From: CAZILM01 sp964625325
GTDB lineage: Bacteria; Patescibacteriota; Saccharimonadia; Saccharimonadales; CAYVSP01
Length of the DNA stretch: 10,021 bases
Assembly: GCA_964625325.1 (NCBI GenBank)
Contig: CAZVBA010000025.1
Coordinates: 1-10,021, forward strand
Reading direction: 5' to 3'
Shown here: positions 1-6,930 of the stretch, piece after piece
How positions within the stretch are numbered: the first letter of the stretch is position 1
Layout of the letters: every line of letters starts with the position of its first letter
Made by a program: the position numbers and the translations under genes
Notes under the pieces: generated by a model
What the model was told of the DNA's origin: nothing
What the model saw: only the letters and a program-made list of their open reading frames with translations
Databases searched by the model: none

Positions 1-2
1 GG

Positions 3-755
3 CCGCGTCTGCTGAGCAGCGAAATGGGCAGTCAGCATCCACTGATGAGCGAGCTTGAAAATGTATTGGGTATTTTTTACCGTATGGGCTTCATGGCCGT
101 GGAGTCGCCTGAAATTGACGATGATTATCATATGTTCACGAGCCTCAATTTTCCGGAGGGCCATCCGGCGCGTGACGACTATGACACATTCATGACTAAG
201 GAGGGATTTGTCGCCCCGGCTCATACCAGTACTATGCAGCACCGCGTGCTTAAAAAGTATAAAAAAGATCTGGAGAATGGTCGCCCGATTGCCGTGGTTA
301 TTCCTGGCCGTGTCTTTCGTAATGAAGACTTGGATGCGCGACATGAACATACGTTCTATCAATTAGAGGGCGTTTACGTAGACAAAGGCATTAATGCCGG
401 CCACCTGATTGCCACGCTCAAAACATTTTTGCAGGCATACTACCAGCAGGAGCTGGAAGTCAAAACTCAGCCGTTTTATTTCCCGTTTACCGAGCCGAGT
501 TTTGAGTTTGCCTTGAGTTGCCCTTTCTGCAAGAAGCAAGGCTGCAATATCTGTAGTTACTCAGGCTGGATTGAGCTTATAGGCTGCGGTATGATTCACC
601 CCAATGTGCTCAAAATGGCTGGAGTCGATCCGGCTATCTATACCGGCTTTGCGTGGGGTGGCGGCATTGAACGTTTGGTCATGATGAAGCACGACATTGA
701 AGACATCCGTCACTTTGAGAGCGGCAAACTAGACTTCTTGAGGCAGTTTTCATGA
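3..755 (+). CDS. pheS: Phenylalanyl-tRNA synthetase alpha subunit, 5'-truncated by window edge
   Basis: This is the catalytic subunit of the cytoplasmic (alpha-beta)2 enzyme that charges tRNA-Phe with phenylalanine. The frame is open upstream of the ATG at 24 to the window edge (it reads PRLLSSE), and GSQHPL is normally the beginning of the catalytic core. The ATG at 24 is therefore an internal Met, and the N-terminal tRNA-binding coiled coil lies outside the window. Counting from that Met, class II motif 2 is at about 95-116 (GRVFRNEDLDARHEHTFYQL), the Phe-pocket stretch FPFTEPSFE is at 153-161, and motif 3 is at 208-229 (GFAWGGGIERLVMM). A four-Cys cluster (C166, C169, C174, C177) precedes GWIELIGCGMIHPN. 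It looks like the zinc-knuckle-like insert seen in some bacterial PheS proteins and is absent from the E. coli enzyme. The stop overlaps the next gene by ATGA. Identity is certain; only the start is missing. Confidence 0.97.
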   Translation, partial: PRLLSSEMGSQHPLMSELENVLGIFYRMGFMAVESPEIDDDYHMFTSLNFPEGHPARDDYDTFMTKEGFVAPAHTSTMQHRVLKKYKKDLENGRPIAVVIPGRVFRNEDLDARHEHTFYQLEGVYVDKGINAGHLIATLKTFLQAYYQQELEVKTQPFYFPFTEPSFEFALSCPFCKKQGCNICSYSGWIELIGCGMIHPNVLKMAGVDPAIYTGFAWGGGIERLVMMKHDIEDIRHFESGKLDFLRQFS

Positions 756-925
756 GCGTGCAAACCTATCAATGCCCGCAGTGTGGTTTGAATTATGTCG
801 ACGCCGAAGTTGCCAAGCAGTGCGAGGCCTTCTGCAGAGAGCACAACGCCTGTAGCTTTGAGATTACTCAGAACTCGATTGAGTATCAAAAAGTACTGTC
901 ACACCGAAAGCAGGCCCCGGCATGA
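752..925 (+). CDS. 57-aa cysteine-rich (zinc-finger-like) small protein between pheS and pheT
   Basis: This short gene is coupled at both ends. Its ATG overlaps the pheS stop (ATGA, 752-755) and its TGA overlaps the pheT start (ATGA, 922-925). A GAGG Shine-Dalgarno-like element lies at 740-743, eight bases before the ATG. The product is 57 aa with five cysteines: a CPQC pair at C8/C11, then C24, C28 and C34, with His31 between the last two. The core reads AKQCEAFCREHNAC. The spacing suggests one metal site, most likely zinc, built from the CxxC and the CxxxC/H/C cluster. There is no signal peptide or membrane segment. I recall small proteins with a similar CEAWCKEHKSC-type motif in Patescibacteria and some archaea, but I cannot verify a family here. 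Its function is unknown. The position suggests a link to phenylalanyl-tRNA synthetase production or assembly, which is inference from context only. Confidence 0.85.
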   Translation: MSVQTYQCPQCGLNYVDAEVAKQCEAFCREHNACSFEITQNSIEYQKVLSHRKQAPA

Positions 926-3417
926 AAGTCTCGCTTAACTGGATCAAGGAATATACCGATGTTAAATTGTCGGTTGATGAACTGGTAGAAAAAATCGGCG
1001 CCCAGCTGGGCGCAGTTGAAGAAGTTATAAATCTCGGCGAGCGATACCAGGGAATAGTTGTCGTGAAAGTCGTGGAGTGCGTCAAACACCCCAACGCCGA
1101 CAAGTTGAGTATCTGTAAAATTGATGACGGCAGAAAAGTGAAGGGCGTCAAGCGCGACCCGAACGGTTATGTGCAAGTGGTGTGTGGTGCGCCAAATGTG
1201 AAAAAAGGCATGATGGCGGCGTGGTTGCCGCCGGGTACGATTGTGCCCAGCACTTTTGAAGGTGAACAGCTCAAGCTGGAGAGCCGCGAAATCCGTGGCG
1301 AGGTCAGCAACGGCATGTTAGCTAGTGCTAATGAGCTGGCGCTGGGTGACGACCATAGCGGCATCGTGGAGCTTTATGAACCGTTTTGCAAACCGGGCGA
1401 TGACTTTGCCGAAGCTTTCCAGCTTGATGATTACATTATCGATATCGAAAACAAGATGTTTACGCACCGGCCTGACCTGTTTGGTATTCTGGGCGTGGCC
1501 CGCGAAATTGCCGGCATAACCCATCGCCCATTCGATTTTGGCGCTCGTCTTAAGGAACCGATTAAACTAGCTAAAGAGGGACCGAGTCTAGCTTTCAAGG
1601 TCGACAATAAATTACCAAAGCTCGTGCCTCGTTTCACGGCTGTGGCGATAAGAATTGAACAGAATGGACAAAGCCCAGTCTGGATGAAAAGCTACTTGAT
1701 CCGCGCCGGCCTACGGCCGATTAATGCGGTCGTTGATGTTACCAATTACTATATGCACCTGACCGGCCAGCCGTTGCACGCTTATGACGCCGACAAATTG
1801 CCGACTGCAAGCTTGGAGACACGCCTTTCGAAAAAGGGCGAGAAACTTAAACTACTTAACGGTAAAGAAGTGATGTTTGTGGACGATCAGACAATCCTGA
1901 TTACATCTGGTGGTAAACCGGTCGGAATTGGTGGTGTCATGGGCGGTGCCGATACTGAGGTGGATGAAACCACCAAAAGCGTTATTCTGGAATGCGCCAA
2001 TTTTGATATGTACGCTATCCGCAAAACCGCCATGCAATACGGCCTGTTTACTGATGCCGTGACGCGTTTTAACAAGGGACAGTCAAGCTTGCAGCAAGAT
2101 CGCTACCTAGCACTGGCAGCCAAGAGCGTCTGCCTGCTCGGTAATGGCAAGGTAGCCAGTGACATTATTGACAAGCACGGTACGCTGGAGCAGCCCAAAC
2201 CGGTGCGGGTGACGCCTGAGTTTATTAATGAGCGGCTGGGACTTAATCTTAGCGCCAAGAAGATGACTGAATTGCTGGAAAATGTCGAATTCAGGGTCAT
2301 GACGGCCGCCGGCAAACAATTGGCCGTGACGCCACCGTTCTGGCGCACCGATATTAGTATCCCCGAGGATATTGTCGAGGAGATAGGCCGCTTGTATGGC
2401 TACGATCATTTGCCGCTGGAACTGCCCAAACGCGACCTGACGCCGGCCGCCGAGGACCCACTGCTGGCCTTCAAGTCCCGCCTGCGGGAAGTTTTGAGCA
2501 AGTCCGGCGCCAACGAGGTGCTGACTTACAGTTTTGTGCATGGTGATCTGATGCAGAAGGCCGGTCAAGACCCCAAACATGCCTACCAGCTTAGCAATGC
2601 CATCAGCCCGGACCTGCAGTACTATCGCCTCAGTCTGCTACCGAGCCTGCTGGATCTGGTGCATCCTAATATCAAGGCCGGCCATGACGAATTCGCCTTG
2701 TTTGAGATTGGCAAAGCACACGTCAAGGGCTTGATGGATGAAAAAGAACCTGACGTGCCGGCTGAAGAGGAACGTCTAGCGATGGTCTTTGCGGCTGACG
2801 ATAAAGCGACGAAAGGCGTGTATGGGGGAGCGCCATATTATCAGGCGCTGACATATCTCGATGAATTATTGCAGCAGCTGAATATTACTTACACAGTCGA
2901 GCCAACTGAAAATCAACCGATGCATGAGGCAGGACGGCAAGCTTTGGCGCCGTTTGCAGCCAACAGAAGTGCCTGTGTCTATGTGGGTGATGAATTGGCT
3001 GGCTTTGTCGGTGAGTTCAAGCCGGGAGTGCGCCAAGCATTGAAACTACCTGTATTTAGTGCCGGTTTTGAACTTAACATAACGGATTTACTGGCTCAAT
3101 ATAAGGCCACTAGCAACTACCGGCCGCTGCCACGTTTTCCAAAGGTTGAACAGGACATAACTCTGCGGCTGCCAGCCAAAACTGCCTACAGCGAAGTCTT
3201 TACGTTGTTGTGGGAAAAGCTCGATGAGCTCAAACCGTACAATACGCTGGCCAACCTGTCACCGCTGGATGTCTATCAGAAAGATGAAACTCATAAGAAC
3301 ATTACCTGGCGCTTAACAATTGCTTCCTACGAACGTACTCTAACAGATAGCGAAATCAACAAACTATTAGATGAAATTGCCGTTGCTGCCGAGCAATTAG
3401 GCGCCCAAAGAATATGA
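922..3417 (+). CDS. pheT: Phenylalanyl-tRNA synthetase beta subunit
   Basis: This is the large subunit of phenylalanyl-tRNA synthetase, carrying tRNA binding and editing. At 831 aa it is slightly above the usual ~800. The domain order is complete: an N-terminal tRNA-binding OB fold at about 44-152 (VECVKHPNADKLSICKID, then VCGAPN and SNGMLAS); the B3/B4 editing region at about 230-400 (RPINAVVDVTNYYM, QPLHAYDADKL, GIGGVMGG); B5 at about 426-500 (VTPEFINERLGL, RTDISIPEDIVEEIGRLYGY); the catalytic-like domain with RLSLLPSLLDL and FALFEIGKA; and the C-terminal anticodon-binding FDX-ACB domain at about 733-831 (YRPLPRFPKVEQDITLRLP). The OB fold carries a short polar insertion (GRKVKGVKRDPNGY) before VQVVCGAPN. 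There is no convincing Shine-Dalgarno before the start, so translation is probably coupled through the ATGA overlap with the small Cys-rich gene. The 3' end overlaps the transporter gene by another ATGA. Confidence 0.98.
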   Translation: MKVSLNWIKEYTDVKLSVDELVEKIGAQLGAVEEVINLGERYQGIVVVKVVECVKHPNADKLSICKIDDGRKVKGVKRDPNGYVQVVCGAPNVKKGMMAAWLPPGTIVPSTFEGEQLKLESREIRGEVSNGMLASANELALGDDHSGIVELYEPFCKPGDDFAEAFQLDDYIIDIENKMFTHRPDLFGILGVAREIAGITHRPFDFGARLKEPIKLAKEGPSLAFKVDNKLPKLVPRFTAVAIRIEQNGQSPVWMKSYLIRAGLRPINAVVDVTNYYMHLTGQPLHAYDADKLPTASLETRLSKKGEKLKLLNGKEVMFVDDQTILITSGGKPVGIGGVMGGADTEVDETTKSVILECANFDMYAIRKTAMQYGLFTDAVTRFNKGQSSLQQDRYLALAAKSVCLLGNGKVASDIIDKHGTLEQPKPVRVTPEFINERLGLNLSAKKMTELLENVEFRVMTAAGKQLAVTPPFWRTDISIPEDIVEEIGRLYGYDHLPLELPKRDLTPAAEDPLLAFKSRLREVLSKSGANEVLTYSFVHGDLMQKAGQDPKHAYQLSNAISPDLQYYRLSLLPSLLDLVHPNIKAGHDEFALFEIGKAHVKGLMDEKEPDVPAEEERLAMVFAADDKATKGVYGGAPYYQALTYLDELLQQLNITYTVEPTENQPMHEAGRQALAPFAANRSACVYVGDELAGFVGEFKPGVRQALKLPVFSAGFELNITDLLAQYKATSNYRPLPRFPKVEQDITLRLPAKTAYSEVFTLLWEKLDELKPYNTLANLSPLDVYQKDETHKNITWRLTIASYERTLTDSEINKLLDEIAVAAEQLGAQRI

Positions 3418-4265
3418 TCTGGGCTGGCCTGCTGGCTTTCCACTTAGTAGGCTTAGTCGGCTACACTTTACTGCTGCGTAAAAGTGTCCTTGGCTCAATC
3501 AACAAATATGTCCTGGCGGCCGTTAGCCAAACCGTAATTTTTCTGCCAAGCCTGACTTTTCTGTTACTGGGTAAGGTCAGCTTCCATCATACCGGTGGAA
3601 ACTGGGCGGCTTTGGTAGGCTCGGGCTTTATGTTGGCCGGGCTATTGCCCTTAACCATTCTGACGCTTATGAACTTGGAAGCTTCGGTCTGGAGTATCAT
3701 ATTCAATCTTCGTCTGGTTCTGACTACTCTTCTGGGCTTGATATTCCTGCATGAGCTACCAAGCGGCCTGCAGCTATTGGGCGGCCTCATAATATTCATC
3801 AGTATTCTGCTACTGAACCTGCACAAGGAAAGGCGCTATGCCGAGCGGTCTATAGTAATCGGCTTATTGACTACCTTATGGTTCAGCTTCCATGCCACGC
3901 TTGAGAAGTTTAACGTCGTTCATAACGGCTTGGCCAGCTATATGGTTATCTCAGGGGCGATAGCCACCTGTTTGGTGTGGGGCTTGGTTATATACAAGGG
4001 TCTATCTATCCAGAAATTAGTTTCATCATGGGATGGTACGGCGTTGGCTTATCTGGGGATGCGCGTCCTGTCGGCCTGGATGTATGTGCTGGCGCTACAG
4101 TATGGTTCTCTAGCAGTAACAAACTATGTTTCGGGCATGGGCGTGGTGTTAATTGTCTTATTTGGAGTTGTTTTGTTGAAGGAAAAGCAGCACCTGCGCC
4201 AAAAACTATTGGCTACCGCTACGGCCGTAGCCGGTTTAAGCCTTATACTAATAAGTAAGCTTTGA
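3414..4265 (+). CDS. EamA/DMT-superfamily membrane transporter
   Basis: A 283-aa, very hydrophobic protein with about ten predicted membrane helices (roughly 1-20, 33-53, 66-86, 93-112, 118-136, 146-163, 172-192, 208-229, 234-255, 262-281). This is the layout of the drug/metabolite transporter superfamily with two five-helix EamA repeats. Each half ends in the characteristic pair of helices: NLRLVLTTLLGLIFLHELPS followed by LQLLGGLIIFISILLL in the first, and VVLIVLFGVVLLKEKQHLRQ followed by a last helix in the second, both with the acidic E after the LFL/LLK turn. It probably exports or imports a small metabolite, but the substrate cannot be read from sequence. The start overlaps the pheT stop (ATGA, 3414-3417), so it is likely co-translated with the synthetase genes. 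Its stop is one base before the DUF2207 start. Confidence 0.88.
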   Translation: MIWAGLLAFHLVGLVGYTLLLRKSVLGSINKYVLAAVSQTVIFLPSLTFLLLGKVSFHHTGGNWAALVGSGFMLAGLLPLTILTLMNLEASVWSIIFNLRLVLTTLLGLIFLHELPSGLQLLGGLIIFISILLLNLHKERRYAERSIVIGLLTTLWFSFHATLEKFNVVHNGLASYMVISGAIATCLVWGLVIYKGLSIQKLVSSWDGTALAYLGMRVLSAWMYVLALQYGSLAVTNYVSGMGVVLIVLFGVVLLKEKQHLRQKLLATATAVAGLSLILISKL

Positions 4266-4266
4266 T

Positions 4267-6095
4267 ATGAAGAAGATTTTTTCACTGATTCTAGTAACAC
4301 TTTGCTTGGCTGGCTTGTCAGTAAAGTCGGCTCACGCCAGCGTTAACGACTTCACGATTAATGATTTTACAGCTGACTATTACTTATCCAAGAACGACCC
4401 GCAGGGTGAGTTGCATATCATTGAGAACCTGCAAATTACTTTCACTGACCAGAATCATGGCATCCTAAGGGCCATTCCTGAAAGCTACAAAGGCCATTCA
4501 CTAAAACTACACGTCAATCGGGTTAGTTCTGGCTCTGGTGCACCCAGCCAATATACGACGTATGGTCAGAATGGTAACACTGTAGTCAAAATAGGCGATC
4601 CGAACCATACCGTTACCGGCGCTCAAACATACGCCATTGATTACACGTTGCAAAATGCCATCACTTTCTATAACGACCACGATGAGCTGTACTGGGATAT
4701 TAACGGTGATCAATGGCTACAACCGTTTGAACATGTTACGGCCCGCTTCCATCTGCCGGCTGGTCTCAACGTCAAAGATAAAGTCTGCTACACCGGCGCC
4801 TTTGGCAGTACCGGCCAGGACTGCACCGTCAAAGAGGGCGCTGATGGAGTTGTCGTCGAAACCACCAGGACCTTGCAGCCCAACGAGACTCTAACCACCG
4901 TGCTAGCATTCCCCAAAGGTTATTTTGCGACACCGACTGCGGCTGATTGGTGGCGCGAAAATTACGGCAAGGTATTGACGATTGTGTTGCCGCCACTGCT
5001 GATTGGTGGTTGGGCCTATCAACGCTGGCGCCGGCTAGGCAAGGACATCAAGGGCCGCGGTGTGATAGTGCCGGAATATGGTCCGCCCAAAGGCCTTAGC
5101 CCGGCGGAGGCGGCCATCATCAACAGTTATAAACTGAATACGCGTGATGTCTCGGCCACCATTATTGACCTGGCCATTCGTAAATATCTGCGCATTATCG
5201 AATCAACCGAGAAAAAGATATTAAAAGATAAGAAGACTTATGAGTTCGAACTGCTTAAAGCCGATTGGGCGGGTCTAAAAAACCACGAAGTCGAAGTCTT
5301 GAGCGGCCTGTTTAGTAGTCCAACGATCGGTCAGATTGTAGATATTAGCGTGTTGCAAAACAAATTCTACAAAACTCTGCGTAGTCTGCAGTTGTCGCTA
5401 CCCAAAGAATTGACGGCGTCCGGCTATTTCCTGTCTAACCCGCGCTACGCCGGTTCTTTCATGTATGGCACGGGTTTCGCCATGCTCTTTTTGGCGTATT
5501 TACTGGCTAATATTTTTGTGCCGGTCAGTATTGGGTTGGCGTTAAGCGGAATTATTGTTATTATTTTTGCCCTGTTAATGCCCAAACGGACCGCTGAAGG
5601 CGTGGCCGCCAAAGAAACCATTCAAGGACTGAAGCTGTATATGCAAGTGGCCGAAGCCGACCGCATAAAGATGCTGCAAAGCCCCGATGCACCATACGCT
5701 GAAAAATCCGACGCCCCCAAGCAAACGGTAGAGTTATTCGAAAAATTGTTGCCTTACGCCATTGTCCTGGGGGTTGAAAACGAGTGGGCCAAACAATTTG
5801 AAAATATTTACACGACACCGCCGGATTGGTACGTCGGCAACTGGGCAACTTTTAACGCCGTCTATTTTGCTGCCAGCTTAAACAGCTCTATTGGCGCCAT
5901 GGGAACCAGCTTTAGCCCACCGCGCAGCTCAGGTGGCAGTGGTTTTGGCGGCGGTGGCGGCTTTTCCGGCGGTGGCGGGGGAGGCGGTGGCGGGGGTGGT
6001 TGGNNNNNNNNNNCTGCATGGGGCTCGGGGTGTTGCCCGCGTGTGGTTGTTCCACGCGGGGGGGGGGTTTTGGGGGCGGGGGGGGTGGTTGGTAA
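4267..6095 (+). CDS. DUF2207-type membrane protein with Gly-rich C-terminus, interrupted by an assembly gap
   Basis: Reliable coding covers 4267-6003 (579 residues). It has a signal peptide (about 1-24, positive MKK, hydrophobic core, cleavage after AHA) and an extracytoplasmic DUF2207-like beta-rich domain at about 27-230 (ADYYLSKNDPQGELHIIENL, NHGILRAIP, DELYWDINGDQW). One membrane helix follows at about 236-254, then a cytoplasmic region beginning with a basic RWRRLGKD stretch, a helical hairpin at about 398-440, and a tail from about 555 made of Ser/Pro and then almost pure Gly ending in Trp. DUF2207 proteins commonly end in such a Gly-rich tail; function is unknown. Ten Ns follow at 6004-6013. 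Past the gap, a frame different from the one entering it encodes GGGFGGGGGGW and a TAA at 6093-6095, taken here as the probable true end. Reading straight through the Ns instead reaches a TAG at 6106-6108 by an implausible sequence. The ATG follows the transporter stop by one base, so it belongs to the pheS operon. Confidence 0.85.
6004..6013. other. Assembly gap (10 N)
   Basis: Ten undetermined bases break the Gly-rich end of the DUF2207 gene. The round size suggests a placeholder, so the true gap length and the frame across it are unknown. The sequence on both sides is G-rich and repetitive, a typical place for assembly failure. Confidence 0.97.
6014..6092 (+). repeat. Low-complexity G-rich stretch after the gap, second copy of the Gly-tail coding sequence
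   Basis: The segment 6058-6092 has runs of 10, 5 and 8 G broken by TTTT, C and T. In the frame of 6060 it reads GGGFGGGGGGW followed by TAA, almost the same tail as the one before the gap (GFGGGGGFSGGGG...GGW at 5941-6003). Before the gap the Gly codons are mostly GGC and GGT; after it most are GGG. That is what systematic GGC-to-GGG sequencing error would produce. The preceding 6014-6057 reads as no recognisable protein in this frame. Confidence 0.6.
6036..6060. repeat. 8-bp perfect inverted repeat (hairpin) next to the gap
   Basis: CCCGCGTG (6036-6043) and CACGCGGG (6053-6060) are exact reverse complements separated by nine bases. The hairpin is GC-rich but is followed by Gs rather than a T run, so it is not a classical terminator on the plus strand, and no T run follows on the minus strand either. 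Because it lies in poor-quality sequence beside the gap, it may be an assembly product. Confidence 0.4.
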
Positions 6096-6104
6096 GCGCG
6101 TCGT

Positions 6105-6359
6105 CTAGAAGGGTTGTCGATGGGTGTGGATGATGGCGCCAACAGCCGTGGCACCAGAGCAGAAAGCAATCATTTCAAGGGCGGCCAGATCTAATAATTC
6201 GCGATTGTGCATCATCTGTAAACGCACCATGTCGTGGTCGGCGGCGGCAACTTCGGCCCGAGCATTATGTTCTATTAACTGACGGGTTTCATAAAAACCT
6301 AAGCCAGCACCGGCCAGCAAACTGCCGGCGGCTATTATTCCGCCTACCTCTTTTTTCAT
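6105..6359 (-). CDS. 84-aa small membrane protein of unknown function
   Basis: A minus-strand gene with a strong Shine-Dalgarno (GGGAGGG, forward coordinates 6364-6370) four bases before its ATG, which is the best evidence that it is real. The product starts MKKEVGG and has a first hydrophobic Gly/Ala-rich segment at about 5-22. A polar, partly acidic middle follows (23-55, with RAEVAAADHDMVRLQMMHN), then a second hydrophobic segment at about 57-77 and the tail HTHRQPF. Two membrane passes with a helical loop is the simplest reading. I recognise no family. It converges on the DUF2207 gene and diverges from the Nudix gene, sharing a 48-base promoter region with it. The 3' end lies close to the poor-quality sequence, but the stop at 6105-6107 is outside the most doubtful part. 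Confidence 0.7.
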   Translation of the reverse strand: MKKEVGGIIAAGSLLAGAGLGFYETRQLIEHNARAEVAAADHDMVRLQMMHNRELLDLAALEMIAFCSGATAVGAIIHTHRQPF

Positions 6360-6363
6360 GCTA

Positions 6364-6370
6364 CCCTCCC
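6364..6370 (-). promoter_or_regulatory. Shine-Dalgarno of the 84-aa membrane protein gene
   Basis: On the minus strand this reads GGGAGGG with four bases (TAGC) to the ATG. It is a near-perfect anti-16S complement and fixes the start of this short gene. Confidence 0.75.
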
Positions 6371-6391
6371 TGTACCTAACTTATGTCCGCG

Positions 6392-6400
6392 GTATATACT
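6392..6400. promoter_or_regulatory. Candidate bidirectional -10 element between the 84-aa gene and the Nudix gene
   Basis: GTATATAC (6392-6399) is a perfect 8-bp palindrome. Read plus it gives TATACT at 6395-6400, ending seven bases before the Nudix ATG at 6408. Read minus it gives TATATA or TATACC, with a leader of about 27 nt holding the Shine-Dalgarno of the 84-aa gene. The plus transcript would start at or next to the ATG, and no Shine-Dalgarno is seen there, so the Nudix mRNA may be leaderless. No good -35 is visible on either side. Confidence 0.5.
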
Positions 6401-6407
6401 AACATTC

Positions 6408-6848
6408 ATGGGACAGGCTGTTAGGGCAATTATCATTGACGGCGACAAGCTTTTGGTCATGCACCGGAATAAGCACGGTAGCCAGTATTTCACGTTGGTC
6501 GGCGGCCGGGTTCAAGACGGCGAATCGCTGGAAGCGGCTCTAAAGCGCGAGGTCAAAGAAGAAACTGGCCTGGACTTAACGACTGCCCGATTAGTTTTTA
6601 GCGAAGAATATGACGAGCCGTATAACTCACAGGCTATTTATTTGTGTGAAGTAGCGCCACATGCGGATGTAGCCATAACCGATGCCTCCGAAGAGGGCTT
6701 TATGAACCGTGTTGGCATTAACATACATACGCCCCAGTGGATTTATAGTAACTCGCTGGCCACGATACCTTTCCGGACGCCCGCCTTGCAACAAGCCCTG
6801 ATTGATGCTTTGAAGCGTGGTTTTCCTAACCAACCGGTCAAGCTATAG
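6408..6848 (+). CDS. Nudix hydrolase
   Basis: A 146-aa cytoplasmic pyrophosphohydrolase that would cleave a nucleoside diphosphate linked to another moiety, using Mg2+ or Mn2+. The full Nudix box is present: G33-x5-E39-x7-R47-E48-V49-x-E51-E52-x-G54-L55, with the metal-binding REVKEE core intact. The N-terminal strands (GQAVRAIIIDGDKLLVMHRN) and the FTLVGGRVQDGES lead-in are typical. Substrate (for example oxidised nucleotide, NDP-sugar or NADH) cannot be told from sequence. The start is set by the family-typical N-terminus and by the -10-like TATACT immediately upstream; no Shine-Dalgarno precedes the ATG. It is divergent from the 84-aa gene and is followed 82 bases later by the FKBP gene, which has its own promoter. 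Confidence 0.93.
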   Translation: MGQAVRAIIIDGDKLLVMHRNKHGSQYFTLVGGRVQDGESLEAALKREVKEETGLDLTTARLVFSEEYDEPYNSQAIYLCEVAPHADVAITDASEEGFMNRVGINIHTPQWIYSNSLATIPFRTPALQQALIDALKRGFPNQPVKL

Positions 6849-6901
6849 GTACCTTATCTCAAACCAGGGCAACCGAGTCCGGCGCGGCATGGGTTTGGGC
6901 A

Positions 6902-6926
6902 TGCTATACTAGTCGGGTTATAGGAG
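6902..6926 (+). promoter_or_regulatory. Extended -10 promoter and Shine-Dalgarno of the FKBP gene
   Basis: TGCTATACT (6902-6910) fits an extended -10 (TGn plus TATACT); no clear -35 is seen 17 bases upstream, which extended -10 promoters can tolerate. The start of transcription would fall near 6917. AGGAG at 6922-6926 is four bases before the ATG at 6931, giving a very short leader. Confidence 0.6.
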
Positions 6927-6930
6927 TAAT

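Noticed and set aside
24..26. ATG at 24 as the real pheS start
   Set aside because: The frame is open upstream to the window edge, and the catalytic core of PheS begins here, with the N-terminal arm missing; the start must be outside the window.
864..2580. Open frames on the minus strand over pheT (including one of 157 codons at 2107-2580)
   Set aside because: They lie opposite a well-supported pheT reading frame, show no recognisable motifs and have no ribosome sites, so they are shadows of coding sequence.
3977..4258. A 93-codon alternative frame inside the EamA transporter gene
   Set aside because: It overlaps a clear ten-helix transporter frame, and its translation shows no domain or credible start.
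5912..6169. Minus-strand frame across the N gap with a Pro-rich translation
   Set aside because: It is the complement of the Gly-rich tail coding sequence and includes undetermined residues; the Pro runs are an artefact of poly-Gly codons.
6858..6899. Possible terminator after the Nudix gene: CTCAAACC pairing with GGTTTGGG
   Set aside because: The loop is 26 bases, one pair is a G-T wobble and no T run follows, so it is too weak to call.
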